Assembly: GCA_016793065.1 (NCBI GenBank) | Contig: JAEULV010000003.1 | Coordinates: 27,550 to 91,549, forward strand | Direction: 5' to 3' | DNA from: Hyphomicrobiaceae bacterium | GTDB lineage: Bacteria; Pseudomonadota; Alphaproteobacteria; Rhizobiales; Ancalomicrobiaceae | Length of the DNA stretch: 64,000 nt | In this document: positions 18,515 through 27,841 of the stretch, in pieces | How the letters are laid out: each line of letters opens with the position of its first letter | Numbering within the stretch: the first letter of the stretch is position 1 | Notes under the pieces: model-generated | Told to the model about the DNA's origin: nothing | Seen by the model: only the letters and a program-made list of their open reading frames with translations | Databases searched by the model: none | Program-made: the position numbers and the translations under genes

Positions 18515-20755
18515 ATGACTGGGGAGCAGGCTGCCTTGGCGGCGGCGGGGGAGCATGGGGCGGCGCGGGCGCCGAAATCCGGCATGGACCGGGCGGTGCG
18601 GGCTTGGGTGCGGGCGAGATATCGCCGGCGTCATGGCTGCGAATTCGAGGGGATCGACCTGCTGAACGAGCCGGCGCACGCGGTCGTGTGCTGCGCGTCG
18701 ATGTCGGTTGACGATTTTGTCATCCTGGCGGCATTCCTGCCTGACAACTGCGTCATCATCGTGCCGAAGGAGCGGGCGGCGACCAAGGCCGCGCTGCTGG
18801 CGGCGCGGATCGGCCGGGTGGAGGTGGTGGACCTCGACGACGCCGGCAGCTTGCGGCGGCTGGTGCGGCTGGTGCAGAGCGGCGTGCGGGTGGTGACGTT
18901 CCCGGAGGCGCGATCGAGCCGCACCGGCGGGCTCGACAAGATCCTCGGTTGGCCGGCAACCGTCGCCGACATGGCGGAAGCGCAGATCGTGCCGCTGCGG
19001 ATCGATGGCGCGGAATATCTGCCGGGGAGCGACATAGCCGGCTTTGCAAGACGGCGCCGCGTCACGCTGACGCTGCGGGCGCATCAGGCGCGGGCGTTGC
19101 CCCTGGCGGCGGGCCTGCGCGGGGCGGCGCGGCGCGAGGCGCTGGCGACCGCGCTCTATGACATCATGCGCGATGCGGCGTTCGATGCCCGGCCGGTGGC
19201 GGCGTCGCTGTTCCAGGCCGTGCTGGACGTTGCCGATCGGGTCGGCGGCGACAAGATCGTGCTGGAGGATCACGATCGGGCGCCGATCAGCCTGAAGCGG
19301 CTGATCCTGGGCGCGTTCGTGCTCGGCGAGAAGATCGCACGCATCACCGATCCGGGCGAGCGGGTGGGGGTGTTCCTGCCGAACTCGGTCGGCGGGGTGG
19401 TGGTGTTCTTCGCGCTGATCGCCCATGGCCGGGTGCCGGCGATGCTGAATTTCTCCGCCGGCGCGACGGCGCTGAAGGCGGCGGTCGAGACCGGGCCGTT
19501 GCGCATCGTGCTGTCGTCGCGCAAGTTCGTCGAGATCGGCAAGCTGGAACCGCTGATCGAGGCGATGGCGAGCGCGGCGGAGATCCGCTGGCTCGATGAT
19601 ATCCGCGGTGACATCGGGCTGGTCGACAAGCTGCGCGGGCTGTTCCGGGCGCATTTCGCCCGTGCCACCGTCGCGCGGCTGACGCCGGAGGCGAAGGCCG
19701 ACGATGCCGGCGTGGTGCTGTTCACCTCCGGCTCGGAGGGAGTGCCGAAGGGCGTGGTGCTGAGCCATGCCAACATCCAGGCCAACGCGGCGCAGATCCT
19801 GGCGGTGGCGGATTTCGGCCCCGACAATGTGGTGTTCAATCCGCTGCCGATCTTCCATTCCTTCGGCCTGACGGCCGGCACCTTGATGCCGCTGCTCGCC
19901 GGGATGAAGGTGGTGATGTATCCCTCGCCGCTGCACTACAAGCAGATCCCGGGGCTGATCCACGAGGTCGGGGCGACGATCCTGTTCGCCACCGACACGT
20001 TCCTTTCCGGCTATGGCCGCAACAGCCACGTCTACGATTTCCGCACCATCCATTCGGTGGTTTCGGGCGGCGAGAAGGTCAAGCCGGAGACGCGGGCGCT
20101 GTGGTCCGACAAGCACGGGGTGCGGATCTTCGAGGGCTATGGCGCCACCGAATGTGCGCCGGTGCTGAGCTGCAACACGCCGATGCACCAGAAGCCGGGG
20201 ACGGTGGGACGGATGTTCCCCCGGGTCGAGTATCGCATCGAGCCGGTGCCGGGGATCGAGCGCGGCGGCCGGCTGGTGGTCGCCGGGCCGAACGTCATGC
20301 TCGGCTATCTGCGCCACGAGCATCCGGGGGTGCTGCAGCGCCAGCACGATCGCTGGTACGACACCGGCGACATCGTCGACATGGACAGCGACGGCTTCGT
20401 CACCATTCTCGGCCGGGCCAAGCGCTTCGCCAAGCTCGGCGGCGAGATGGTGTCGCTGGTGGCGGTCGAGAGCCAGGTGATGCAGATCTGGCCGGACGGC
20501 GCCCACGCGGTGGTGGCGGTGCCGGACGCCAAGAAGGGCGAGGCGCTGGTGCTGGTGACGACCGAGGCGAACCCGGACGTGCGGCAATTGCTGGCCGGCG
20601 GGCGGGCGCGCGGCATGCCGGAACTGATGCTGCCGCGCACCATCATCCGCGTCGACGAGATCCCGCTGCTCGGCTCCGGCAAGACCGACTATGTCAGCGT
20701 GCAGAAGATCGCGCTGGCGAAGTCGGTGCAGGTCTCGGACGAGCCGACGGACTAG
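18515..20755 (+). CDS. Aas-like acyl-ACP synthetase with N-terminal degenerate acyltransferase domain
   Basis: A 746-residue protein with two domains. Residues ~45-200 resemble a PlsC-type acyltransferase (F-P-E-A-R-S-S-R-T-G-G-L-D-K-I resembles the FPEG box). However, the position of the catalytic HX4D motif reads A61-S-M-S-V-D66, with the histidine replaced. Residues ~230-735 are an adenylate-forming ligase with L-F-T-S-G-S-E-G-V-P-K-G, G-Y-G-A-T-E-C-A-P and Y-D-T-G-D-I-V. Intact relatives (Aas) re-acylate lysophospholipid using fatty acid and ATP. Here the ligase looks complete and the transferase crippled. The MFS flippase domain of some relatives is absent. Confidence 0.85.
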   Translation: MTGEQAALAAAGEHGAARAPKSGMDRAVRAWVRARYRRRHGCEFEGIDLLNEPAHAVVCCASMSVDDFVILAAFLPDNCVIIVPKERAATKAALLAARIGRVEVVDLDDAGSLRRLVRLVQSGVRVVTFPEARSSRTGGLDKILGWPATVADMAEAQIVPLRIDGAEYLPGSDIAGFARRRRVTLTLRAHQARALPLAAGLRGAARREALATALYDIMRDAAFDARPVAASLFQAVLDVADRVGGDKIVLEDHDRAPISLKRLILGAFVLGEKIARITDPGERVGVFLPNSVGGVVVFFALIAHGRVPAMLNFSAGATALKAAVETGPLRIVLSSRKFVEIGKLEPLIEAMASAAEIRWLDDIRGDIGLVDKLRGLFRAHFARATVARLTPEAKADDAGVVLFTSGSEGVPKGVVLSHANIQANAAQILAVADFGPDNVVFNPLPIFHSFGLTAGTLMPLLAGMKVVMYPSPLHYKQIPGLIHEVGATILFATDTFLSGYGRNSHVYDFRTIHSVVSGGEKVKPETRALWSDKHGVRIFEGYGATECAPVLSCNTPMHQKPGTVGRMFPRVEYRIEPVPGIERGGRLVVAGPNVMLGYLRHEHPGVLQRQHDRWYDTGDIVDMDSDGFVTILGRAKRFAKLGGEMVSLVAVESQVMQIWPDGAHAVVAVPDAKKGEALVLVTTEANPDVRQLLAGGRARGMPELMLPRTIIRVDEIPLLGSGKTDYVSVQKIALAKSVQVSDEPTD

Positions 20756-20944
20756 GCGCGGGGCACATTAACAATCGGACACAATTGACTTGTCTCATTT
20801 AATATCTGTTGCTGATGTTTACCCTGCGACATCGTCGGGCCCGCACATCCGGGCCTGGCGCGGCTGATCCGGCCGGCGCCATCGCCCGGCGGGTCGGCAC
20901 CGCCGCGACCGCCGGACGGTTGCGGCAACGACAGGGGGACAATC

Positions 20945-21835
20945 ATGGTCCGTTCGGCCTTTCACTGGCGCAGCTTCGTTTCGCTCCTCACCACGACGAC
21001 GTTCCTGGTGATGATCTTCACCTCGCTGGCGGTCTATATCGACCCGGTCGGCCGGATCGCCTTCTGGATCGACTGGCGTTTCCTCGGCCTCGACAAGGAG
21101 GCGTGGGGCGGCCTGCACACGGTCATCGGCTATGCCTTCCTGCTGATCGGCTTCGTCCATGTGGTGCTGAACTGGAAGCCGCTGAAGGCCTATATCGTCG
21201 AGCATGCACACGGGCTGGCGGTGGTGCGCCTGCGCGAGGCGATCGCGGCGACGGTCGCCACGATCATCGTCGTTGCCGGCACGATCGGCGGCTGGCCGCC
21301 GTTTTCCTATGTCGACTGGCTCGGCTCGCAGCTCGAGGAGCGCTGGGCGGCGATGCCGGGCGCCGAGCCGCCGGTGCCGCATGCCGAGACGCTGACGGTC
21401 GAGGCGCTGGCGCGGCTGCTCGGGTTCAACGGAGCGCGGGCGGTCGAGTCGCTGAAGGCGGCGGGACTGGGCGACGTTAGCCAGAAGGATGCGCTCGGGC
21501 GGATCGCCGTCGCCAATGACCGCACGCCGGCCGAGGTCTATGCGGTGATCAGCGCCGGCGAGCGCGCCGCCCAGGCGCAGGCGCCGGCGAAAGTGTGGAG
21601 CGCGGCCGAACTCGACACGCGCTATGGCGGCACCGGCATCGGCCGCCGGTCGGTCGTGCAACTGGCCGAGGAGTTCGGCCTGACGCCGGCCGTCGTGCAG
21701 CAGCGCCTTGCCGGGATCGGCATCGCCGCGCGCGGCGAGGACCGGCTGAAGGACCTGGGCGACAAGGCCGGGCTCGACGCGATGGAGCTGTTCAAGACCG
21801 TGCTGATCGAGGGCTATCGGCCGCCGGGCAAATAA
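20945..21835 (+). CDS. DUF4405 domain membrane protein
   Basis: A 296-residue protein. The N-terminal ~120 residues have three or four membrane helices with W-G-G-L-H-T-V-I-G-Y-A-F and H-V-V-L-N-W-K, the DUF4405 pattern, whose histidines resemble cytochrome b-type haem ligands. The remaining ~170 residues are soluble, with two repeats of a small helical domain (G-R-I-A-V-A-N-D-R-T-P-A-E-V-Y and a T-G-I-G-R-R-S-V-V-Q-L-A-E-E region). GGGGGAC precedes ATG 20945. No function is established; a redox or sensory membrane role is a guess. Confidence 0.75.
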   Translation: MVRSAFHWRSFVSLLTTTTFLVMIFTSLAVYIDPVGRIAFWIDWRFLGLDKEAWGGLHTVIGYAFLLIGFVHVVLNWKPLKAYIVEHAHGLAVVRLREAIAATVATIIVVAGTIGGWPPFSYVDWLGSQLEERWAAMPGAEPPVPHAETLTVEALARLLGFNGARAVESLKAAGLGDVSQKDALGRIAVANDRTPAEVYAVISAGERAAQAQAPAKVWSAAELDTRYGGTGIGRRSVVQLAEEFGLTPAVVQQRLAGIGIAARGEDRLKDLGDKAGLDAMELFKTVLIEGYRPPGK

Positions 21836-21863
21836 GCCCGGCGGGATTCAGGCGAAGGCCGGC

Positions 21864-22703
21864 TCAATGCGGATGGGCATGGCCTTCGTGGCCGTGACCA
21901 TGGCCGAGGGGAGCGCCGGCGGCGGGCAGGGCGCTGCCCTCGCGGTATTCGGCCAGCGACTGGCGCAGGATCAGGAAGGCGGAATTGAGGAACAGCGCGG
22001 CCATCAGCGCGGCGACGGCGAGATCGGGCCAGGCGCTGGTGGTGGCCCAGACGCCGGCGGCGGCGAACATGACGACGACGTTGCCGATGGCGTCGTTGCG
22101 CGAGCAGAGCCAGACCGAGCGGACATTGGCGTCGCCGTCCTTGTAGGGCAGCAGCAGCAGCACGCTGGCGACGTTGGCGGCCAGCGCCAGGACGCTGATG
22201 ACGCCCATGATCTCGGCCCGCGGCAGGCCGAGGACCAGCACCTGCCAGACGGTGGAGCCGAACACCCAGAGCCCCATCAGCGCCAGCGACGTGCCCTTCA
22301 CCAGCGCGGCGGTGGCGCGGACCTTGAGGCTCATGCCGATGACGGCGAGGCTCATGCCATAGGTCAGCGTGTCGCCGAAGAAGTCGAGCGCGTCGGCCTG
22401 CAGCGCCTGCGAGCGGGCAAGATGGCCGGCGACGATCTCGGTGACGAACATCACGGCGTTGATGGCGATCACCAGCCAAAGGACGCGCTTGTAGCGGGCG
22501 TCCATGCCGTCGAACACCGGGTTGCCGTGGCAGCCGCAGGCATCGTCGGCGCAGCCGATCACGGCGGGCTTAGCGGCAAGCGGGGCGATCGTCACCAACG
22601 GCACAGCCGGCGCCGCGGTCTCGCCGTGACAGCCGCAATGATCGTCATGGCAGGCACCCGACTTGGCGGTCGGGGCGTGAACGGGGGCGTGGTCGTGGGC
22701 CAT
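21864..22703 (-). CDS. CDF-family heavy-metal exporter with Cys/His-rich ends
   Basis: A 279-residue inner-membrane cation/proton antiporter. The N-terminus carries two C-G-C-H motifs (H-C-G-C-H-G and A-C-G-C-H-G) and the C-terminus is G-H-G-H-G-H-E-G-H-A-H-P-H, both likely metal-binding. Six hydrophobic helices lie between. The helix-2 site reads D-F-F-G-D rather than the usual H-x-x-x-D, and helix 5 has R-N-D-A-I-G-N, so metal preference may differ from zinc. Start 22703 follows AAAGGA. It is divergent from a MerR regulator and its promoter has the 19-bp spacer of MerR targets, so induction by metal is likely. Confidence 0.88.
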   Translation of the reverse strand: MAHDHAPVHAPTAKSGACHDDHCGCHGETAAPAVPLVTIAPLAAKPAVIGCADDACGCHGNPVFDGMDARYKRVLWLVIAINAVMFVTEIVAGHLARSQALQADALDFFGDTLTYGMSLAVIGMSLKVRATAALVKGTSLALMGLWVFGSTVWQVLVLGLPRAEIMGVISVLALAANVASVLLLLPYKDGDANVRSVWLCSRNDAIGNVVVMFAAAGVWATTSAWPDLAVAALMAALFLNSAFLILRQSLAEYREGSALPAAGAPLGHGHGHEGHAHPH

Positions 22704-22726
22704 GGGCGGTCCTTTGCGGCGGTGCA

Positions 22727-22754
22727 TTGCAAATCGTCGGCACCAGCCTACAAT
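22727..22754 (+). promoter_or_regulatory. Promoter of the MerR-family regulator gene
   Basis: TTGCAA (22727-22732), 16-bp spacer, TACAAT (22749-22754), directed toward the regulator at 22787. It is immediately followed by the operator dyad, so the regulator probably represses itself. Confidence 0.5.
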
Positions 22755-22775
22755 CTCCAGCGACTGGAGGATCAA
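22745..22775 (-). promoter_or_regulatory. MerR-type promoter of the CDF exporter with operator dyad
   Basis: Read on the minus strand: TTGATC (22775-22770), exactly 19 bases of spacer, then TAGGCT (22750-22745). The spacer contains the perfect dyad CTCCAG-TCG-CTGGAG (22755-22769). An overlong 19-bp spacer with a centred dyad is the hallmark of promoters that MerR-type regulators open by untwisting DNA; the dyad resembles ZntR operators. Confidence 0.75.
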
Positions 22776-22786
22776 GAGGTTTTTTC

Positions 22787-23209
22787 ATGCGGGATATTGC
22801 GATCGGGGTGTTGTCGCGCGAAACCGGGGTGAAGGTGCCGACGATCCGGTTCTATGAGGAAATCGGCCTGATGCGGGCGCCGGCGCGCACCGGCAGCAAC
22901 CGGCGCATCTATGGCGACGACGATATCCGGCGGCTGAAGTTCATCCGCCATGCCCGCGACCTGGGATTCGAGGTCGACGACATCCGCACCCTGATCAGCC
23001 TGACCGAGCGGCCGCAGGCGCCGTGCGCCGAGGCCGACAGCATCGCGCGGCGGCATCTGGCGACGGTGGAACGGCGGCTCGCCCAGCTCGGGGCGCTGCG
23101 CGACGAACTGGCGCGGATGGTCGGCGACTGCTGTCACGGTCAGGTCTGCGACTGCCGGGTGATCGAGGTGCTGGCCGATCACGGCCAATGCGCCGGCGGG
23201 CACGGCTGA
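22787..23209 (+). CDS. MerR-family heavy-metal-responsive regulator (ZntR/CadR-like)
   Basis: A 140-residue DNA-binding protein. The N-terminal winged helix reads I-G-V-L-S-R-E-T-G-V-K-V-P-T-I-R-F-Y-E-E. A dimerisation helix follows. Metal ligands match the Zn/Cd/Pb group: Cys80 at the dimer helix, and C115-C116-H117 with C121 and C123 near the end, in a loop shorter than in ZntR. AAGAGG precedes ATG 22787; an ATG-like start at 22727 upstream would run through the promoter. It would switch on the divergent CDF exporter when metal is high. Confidence 0.9.
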   Translation: MRDIAIGVLSRETGVKVPTIRFYEEIGLMRAPARTGSNRRIYGDDDIRRLKFIRHARDLGFEVDDIRTLISLTERPQAPCAEADSIARRHLATVERRLAQLGALRDELARMVGDCCHGQVCDCRVIEVLADHGQCAGGHG

Positions 23210-23324
23210 AAGCCGCCTCGGCCGCGCGACGCGATCGGCAGGCGGGGCGGTTTCCCCGGGGATTTGCGGGGGTAGGGGCTCGAGTGTCCTTGCCGGGTGG
23301 CGCGGATCGGGTTAGCCAGAACGT

Positions 23325-25607
23325 ATGGGAAACAGGGTGATTCCGCCCGGATCCGGCGACGGCTCCGACGGCGATGATCAAATCGAACCGATCAATCTGC
23401 GCGAGGCGCTGGAAGAGCGCTATCTCGCCTATGCGCTGTCGACCATCATGCACCGGGCGCTGCCGGACGTGCGCGACGGGCTGAAGCCGGTGCATCGGCG
23501 GCTGCTCTACGCGATGCGGATGCTGCGGCTCGATCCCGGACAGGCTTTCAAGAAATGCGCCCGCGTCGTCGGCGACGTCATCGGCAAATACCATCCGCAC
23601 GGCGATCAGGCGGTCTACGAGGCGATGGTGCGCCTCGCCCAGGACTTTTCCCAGCGCTACCCGCTGGTCGACGGGCAGGGCAATTTCGGCAATATCGACG
23701 GCGATAATGCCGCCGCCATGCGCTACACCGAGGCGCGGCTGACGGACGTGGCGTCGCTGCTGCTGGAGGGGCTCGACGACGACGCGGTCGATTTCCGGCC
23801 GAACTACGACGGTTCCGACGACGAACCGGTGGTGCTGCCGGGGGCGTTCCCCAATCTGCTCGCCAACGGCTCGAACGGCATCGCCGTCGGCATGGCGACG
23901 TCGATCCCGCCGCACAACGCCTACGAACTTTGCCAGGCGGCGATCCATCTGATCGACAATCCCGAGGCTGTCGCCAAGGATCTGCTGGCCTTCGTGCCGG
24001 GGCCGGATTTCCCCACCGGCGGCATCATCGTCGAAAGCCAGACGTCGATCCGCGAGGCATACGAGACCGGGCGCGGCGGCTTCCGGGTGCGGGCGCGCTG
24101 GCACAAGGAAGACCAGGGTCGCGGCGGCTGGGTGGCGGTGGTCACCGAGATTCCGTATCAGGTGCAGAAGGGCCGGCTGATCGAGAAGATCGCCGAGCTG
24201 ATCACCGACAAGAAGCTGCCGCTGGTCGACGACGTCCGCGACGAGTCGACCGAGGACGTGCGGCTGGTGCTGGTGCCGAAATCGCGGACGGTCGATCCGG
24301 AATTGATGATGGAGAGCCTGTTCAAGCTGTCGGAGCTTGAAAGCCGCATCTCGCTCAACATGAACGTCCTGTCGCGCGGGCTGGTGCCGAATGTGCTGTC
24401 GCTGCGCGACGTGCTGAAGGAGTGGCTGGAGCACCGCAAGGACGTGCTGGTGCGCCGCTCGCGGCATCGGCTCGGTGTCATCGAGAAGCGGCTGGAGATC
24501 CTCGGCGGCCTGCTGGTCGCCTATCTCAACATCGACGAGGTGATCCACATCATCCGCACCGAGGACGAGCCGAAGCCGGTGCTGATGGCGCGGTTCTCGC
24601 TCAACGAGGTGCAGGCGACGGCGATCCTCGACATGCGGCTGCGCAACCTGCGCAAGCTCGAGGAATTCGAGATCCGCAAGGAATTCGACGAGCTGACGGC
24701 GGAGAAGGCGCGGATCGAGGCGCTGCTTGCCTCCGAGACCGCGCAGTGGAAGGTGATCAAGTTCGAGGTCAAGGACGTCGCCAGGAAGTTCGGACCGGAG
24801 ACGAAGATCGGCAAGCGCCGCACCACCTTCGCCGATGCGCCGACCCATACGCTCGACGCGGTGAAGGAAGCGATGATCGAGCGCGAGCCGATCACCGTCG
24901 TCGTCTCGGAAAAGGGCTGGATCCGGGCGTTGAAGGGGCACCTCGACGACTTCTCCAAGCTCGACTTCAAGCAGGGCGACAGCCTGCACCTGGCGTTCAA
25001 GGCCGAGACCACCGACAAGCTCCTGGTATTCACCTCGGCCGGCAAGGCGTTCACGCTCGAGGCGTCGAAGCTGCCGGGCGGGCGCGGCGCCGGCGAGCCG
25101 ATCCGCATCATGTGCGACATGGAGGAAGGCTCGGAGGTGCTGGAGGTGCTGGTGCATCGGCCGGACGTCAAGCGGCTGGTGCTGACGAGCGAATCCAAGG
25201 GCTTCATCGTCGCCGAGACCGATTGCGTCGCCTCGACCCGCAAGGGCAAGCAGATCGTCAACATCCCCGACAAGCACAAGCTGCTGATGACGGTGGTGAT
25301 GCCGGAGGCGGCCGACCACATCGCGGTGATCGGCAACAATCGCAAGCTCCTGCTGTTCCCGCGGGCGCAGGTGCCGGAGATGGGGCGCGGCGCCGGCGTG
25401 CGCATCCAGCGTCACAAGGAAGGCGTGATTTTCGACGTAAAGCCGTTTGTCGGCGCGGACGGCATTTCGTGGATCGACACGTCGGGACGGGTGTTCCAGC
25501 GGTCGCTCGACGACATGCGCGACTATGTCGGCGATCGCGGCGATGCCGGGCGGTTGGCGCCGATGGGGTTCCCGCGATCGAACAGGTTCGATAACGGCAA
25601 GGCTTGA
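23325..25607 (+). CDS. parC: DNA topoisomerase IV subunit A
   Basis: A 760-residue type IIA topoisomerase subunit that cuts and passes DNA to separate daughter chromosomes, acting with ParE (not in the window). The winged-helix core has [16 protein letters not shown] and the catalytic tyrosine Y134 in [10 protein letters not shown]. The C-terminal ~260 residues form the beta-pinwheel. It lacks the GyrA-box (QRRGGKG), which supports ParC over Gyr[12 protein letters not shown] is the quinolone-resistance region. The next gene overlaps or abuts its stop. Confidence 0.95.
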   Translation: MGNRVIPPGSGDGSDGDDQIEPINLREALEERYLAYALSTIMHRALPDVRDGLKPVHRRLLYAMRMLRLDPGQAFKKCARVVGDVIGKYHPHGDQAVYEAMVRLAQDFSQRYPLVDGQGNFGNIDGDNAAAMRYTEARLTDVASLLLEGLDDDAVDFRPNYDGSDDEPVVLPGAFPNLLANGSNGIAVGMATSIPPHNAYELCQAAIHLIDNPEAVAKDLLAFVPGPDFPTGGIIVESQTSIREAYETGRGGFRVRARWHKEDQGRGGWVAVVTEIPYQVQKGRLIEKIAELITDKKLPLVDDVRDESTEDVRLVLVPKSRTVDPELMMESLFKLSELESRISLNMNVLSRGLVPNVLSLRDVLKEWLEHRKDVLVRRSRHRLGVIEKRLEILGGLLVAYLNIDEVIHIIRTEDEPKPVLMARFSLNEVQATAILDMRLRNLRKLEEFEIRKEFDELTAEKARIEALLASETAQWKVIKFEVKDVARKFGPETKIGKRRTTFADAPTHTLDAVKEAMIEREPITVVVSEKGWIRALKGHLDDFSKLDFKQGDSLHLAFKAETTDKLLVFTSAGKAFTLEASKLPGGRGAGEPIRIMCDMEEGSEVLEVLVHRPDVKRLVLTSESKGFIVAETDCVASTRKGKQIVNIPDKHKLLMTVVMPEAADHIAVIGNNRKLLLFPRAQVPEMGRGAGVRIQRHKEGVIFDVKPFVGADGISWIDTSGRVFQRSLDDMRDYVGDRGDAGRLAPMGFPRSNRFDNGKA

Positions 25608-25630
25608 GTGTGGCGGAGAGGGCGGTGACG

Positions 25631-27688
25631 ATGGCGAAGGCGCGAGCGATCAAGAATGGCGACATGGCGCGCCTGGTCGCGCTGGTCGGCGCCGGCAAGC
25701 TCGCCGAGGCCGAGCCGCTGTTCGACCGGCGCTTCAAGCTCGGCGACCGGGCGGCGGAGCTGATCGACATCGGCAAGCGCATCAAGTTGAGCCTGAAGCG
25801 CTGGGAGGACGTGCTGACGCTTGGCGCGCTGCTCGACAAGCGCGATCCGGTCAGCGCCCTCGATCTCAACGACATCGCGGCGGCGCAGGCAGCGCTCGGA
25901 CGGCTGACCGAGGCTGAGGTGACGCTGGTGCGCGCTGCCAAGATCGAGCCGAACCTGCCGAGCATCTGGCTCAATCTCGGCCAGGTGCTGCGCCAGCGCG
26001 GCAATCACGTCGGCGCTGCCAAGGCATTCGAGCAGCTGGTGAAGCTGGCGCCGGGCGCGGCGGATGCGTATTTCCAGCTCGGGCAGTCGCTGCGCGAGCT
26101 GCGGCAAAACCCGCAAGCCGCGCAGTGCTTCGCCAAGGCGGTGCAGCTGAAGCCGGAGATGATCCTGGCGCAGGCGGCGCTGGCGCGGACGCTTGACCAG
26201 CTCGGGCGCAAGGCCGACGCGGTCAGGCACTACGAGATCGCGGTGGCCGGCGAGCCGAATTCGATCGAATTGCGGTTCCAGTACGGGCGGGTGCTGCACG
26301 AACTCGACCGGATCGAGGACGCGATCCCGCTCTATCGGCGGGTGCTGGAGATCAATCCGCAGCACCTCGGCGCCCTCAACAATCTCGGCGTGGCGCTGGC
26401 CAAGGGCGGGCGCGAGGACGAGGCGGCGGCACGCGACGTCCGCGCCAAGCGGCGCGACGACGCGGCCGAGGAGATGAACCGGCTCGACGAGGCGATCTCG
26501 ATCTATCAGCGGGTGGTGGCGCTCGACCCGAACTATGCCCCCGGCTGGAGCAATCTCGGCAACGCCTATTTCACCCTCGGCGACTTCCCCAAGTGCCGCG
26601 ATGCCTATGCGCGGGCGCTGGCGATCAATCCGAAGGAGGCCGATCCGTATTCGAGCCTCGGCTCGACGCTGCAATGGGGCGGCGAGTTCGAGGAAGCCGA
26701 GCGGCTGTTCCGCACGGCGTTGGCGATGCGGCCGGACTTTCCCAATTGCGAATTCAACATCGCGACGCTGCTCTTGCTGCTGGGGCGCTGGGAAGAGGGC
26801 TGGCACCATTACGAGAGCCGGTTCCGCTGGCATCGCGACAAGTACGACCGGCCGGACCTGAAGCGCTGGGACGGCAAGGACCCGGTCGATCCGGGGCTGC
26901 TGGTGATCGCCAACGAGCAGGGGCTCGGCGACTCGCTGCAGTTCATCCGCTTCGTGCCGCTGATGCGCGAGCGGGGCTACAACGTCGTCATCCAGATGGA
27001 ACCGCGCATCCACACCATCATCAAGGATGCGTTCCCCGACTATCCGACGGTGACGATCGGCGACCGGATTCCGGCCGGGGCGAAATACTGGTTCCCGTTG
27101 ATGAGCATTCCGAAGTTCGTCGGCACCACGGTCGATACGGTACCGGCGAAGGTGCCCTATCTCAGGGCGCGGCCGAAACTGGTGGAGAAGTGGTCGCAGC
27201 GGCTGGGGACGCACGGGTTCAAGATCGCCTTCGCCTGGCAGGGCAACCCGAAGCGGCGGGTCGATCTCGGCCGGTCGTTCGCGCTCGACGATTTCGCCGC
27301 GTTCGCCGATATCCCCGGCGTGCGGCTGATCGCGATCCAGAAGGGCGTCGGGCTGGGACAGCTGGCAACCTGTGCCTTCCGCGACCGGATCGAACTGCCG
27401 GGCGAGGATTTCGACAGCGGACCGGATGCGTTCCTCGACACGGCGGCGGTGATGCAGATGGCGGATCTGGTGATCACGCCGGACACCTCGATCGTGCATC
27501 TCGCCGGCGCGCTCGGCCGGCCGGCCATGCTGGGGGTGAAGAAGGTGCCGGACTGGCGCTGGCTGCTCGACCGGGAGGATTCGCCGTTCTATCCGACGGT
27601 GAAGCTCTATCGCCAGAGCGTCATGGGCCAATGGGGCGACGTGATCGCCCGGATGGCGGCGGACGTGCGCAAGCGGGTCGCGGGATAA
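25631..27688 (+). CDS. TPR protein with C-terminal glycosyltransferase-like domain
   Basis: A 685-residue soluble protein. Residues ~60-390 are tetratricopeptide repeats, with recurring W-x-N-L-G-x-x-x and A-x-x-x-Y-x-x-A-L-x-x-x-P units. Residues ~420-680 resemble glycosyltransferase family 9/OGT-like folds: A-N-E-Q-G-L-G-D-S-L-Q-F-I-R-F and P-D-T-S-I-V-H-L-A-G-A-L-G-R-P are typical. Such proteins are common in alphaproteobacteria and their acceptors are mostly unknown. I chose ATG 25631, preceded by GGAGAGGG; a TTG at 25604 overlapping the parC stop is in frame. Confidence 0.8.
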   Translation: MAKARAIKNGDMARLVALVGAGKLAEAEPLFDRRFKLGDRAAELIDIGKRIKLSLKRWEDVLTLGALLDKRDPVSALDLNDIAAAQAALGRLTEAEVTLVRAAKIEPNLPSIWLNLGQVLRQRGNHVGAAKAFEQLVKLAPGAADAYFQLGQSLRELRQNPQAAQCFAKAVQLKPEMILAQAALARTLDQLGRKADAVRHYEIAVAGEPNSIELRFQYGRVLHELDRIEDAIPLYRRVLEINPQHLGALNNLGVALAKGGREDEAAARDVRAKRRDDAAEEMNRLDEAISIYQRVVALDPNYAPGWSNLGNAYFTLGDFPKCRDAYARALAINPKEADPYSSLGSTLQWGGEFEEAERLFRTALAMRPDFPNCEFNIATLLLLLGRWEEGWHHYESRFRWHRDKYDRPDLKRWDGKDPVDPGLLVIANEQGLGDSLQFIRFVPLMRERGYNVVIQMEPRIHTIIKDAFPDYPTVTIGDRIPAGAKYWFPLMSIPKFVGTTVDTVPAKVPYLRARPKLVEKWSQRLGTHGFKIAFAWQGNPKRRVDLGRSFALDDFAAFADIPGVRLIAIQKGVGLGQLATCAFRDRIELPGEDFDSGPDAFLDTAAVMQMADLVITPDTSIVHLAGALGRPAMLGVKKVPDWRWLLDREDSPFYPTVKLYRQSVMGQWGDVIARMAADVRKRVAG

Positions 27689-27841
27689 GGCGCGGGGCGT
27701 TTTTCGGCGGCGGAGGCCTGCCTCGCGGTTTTCCGCCCTTGACCTCGCGCGGCGACGGGACGATGTGATAGCGCTTTCCGGGGCAGCGGTTGGCGACAGG
27801 CCGGCAGCACGGCGGCGCGGGCCGCAAGCGAGTGACGACAG

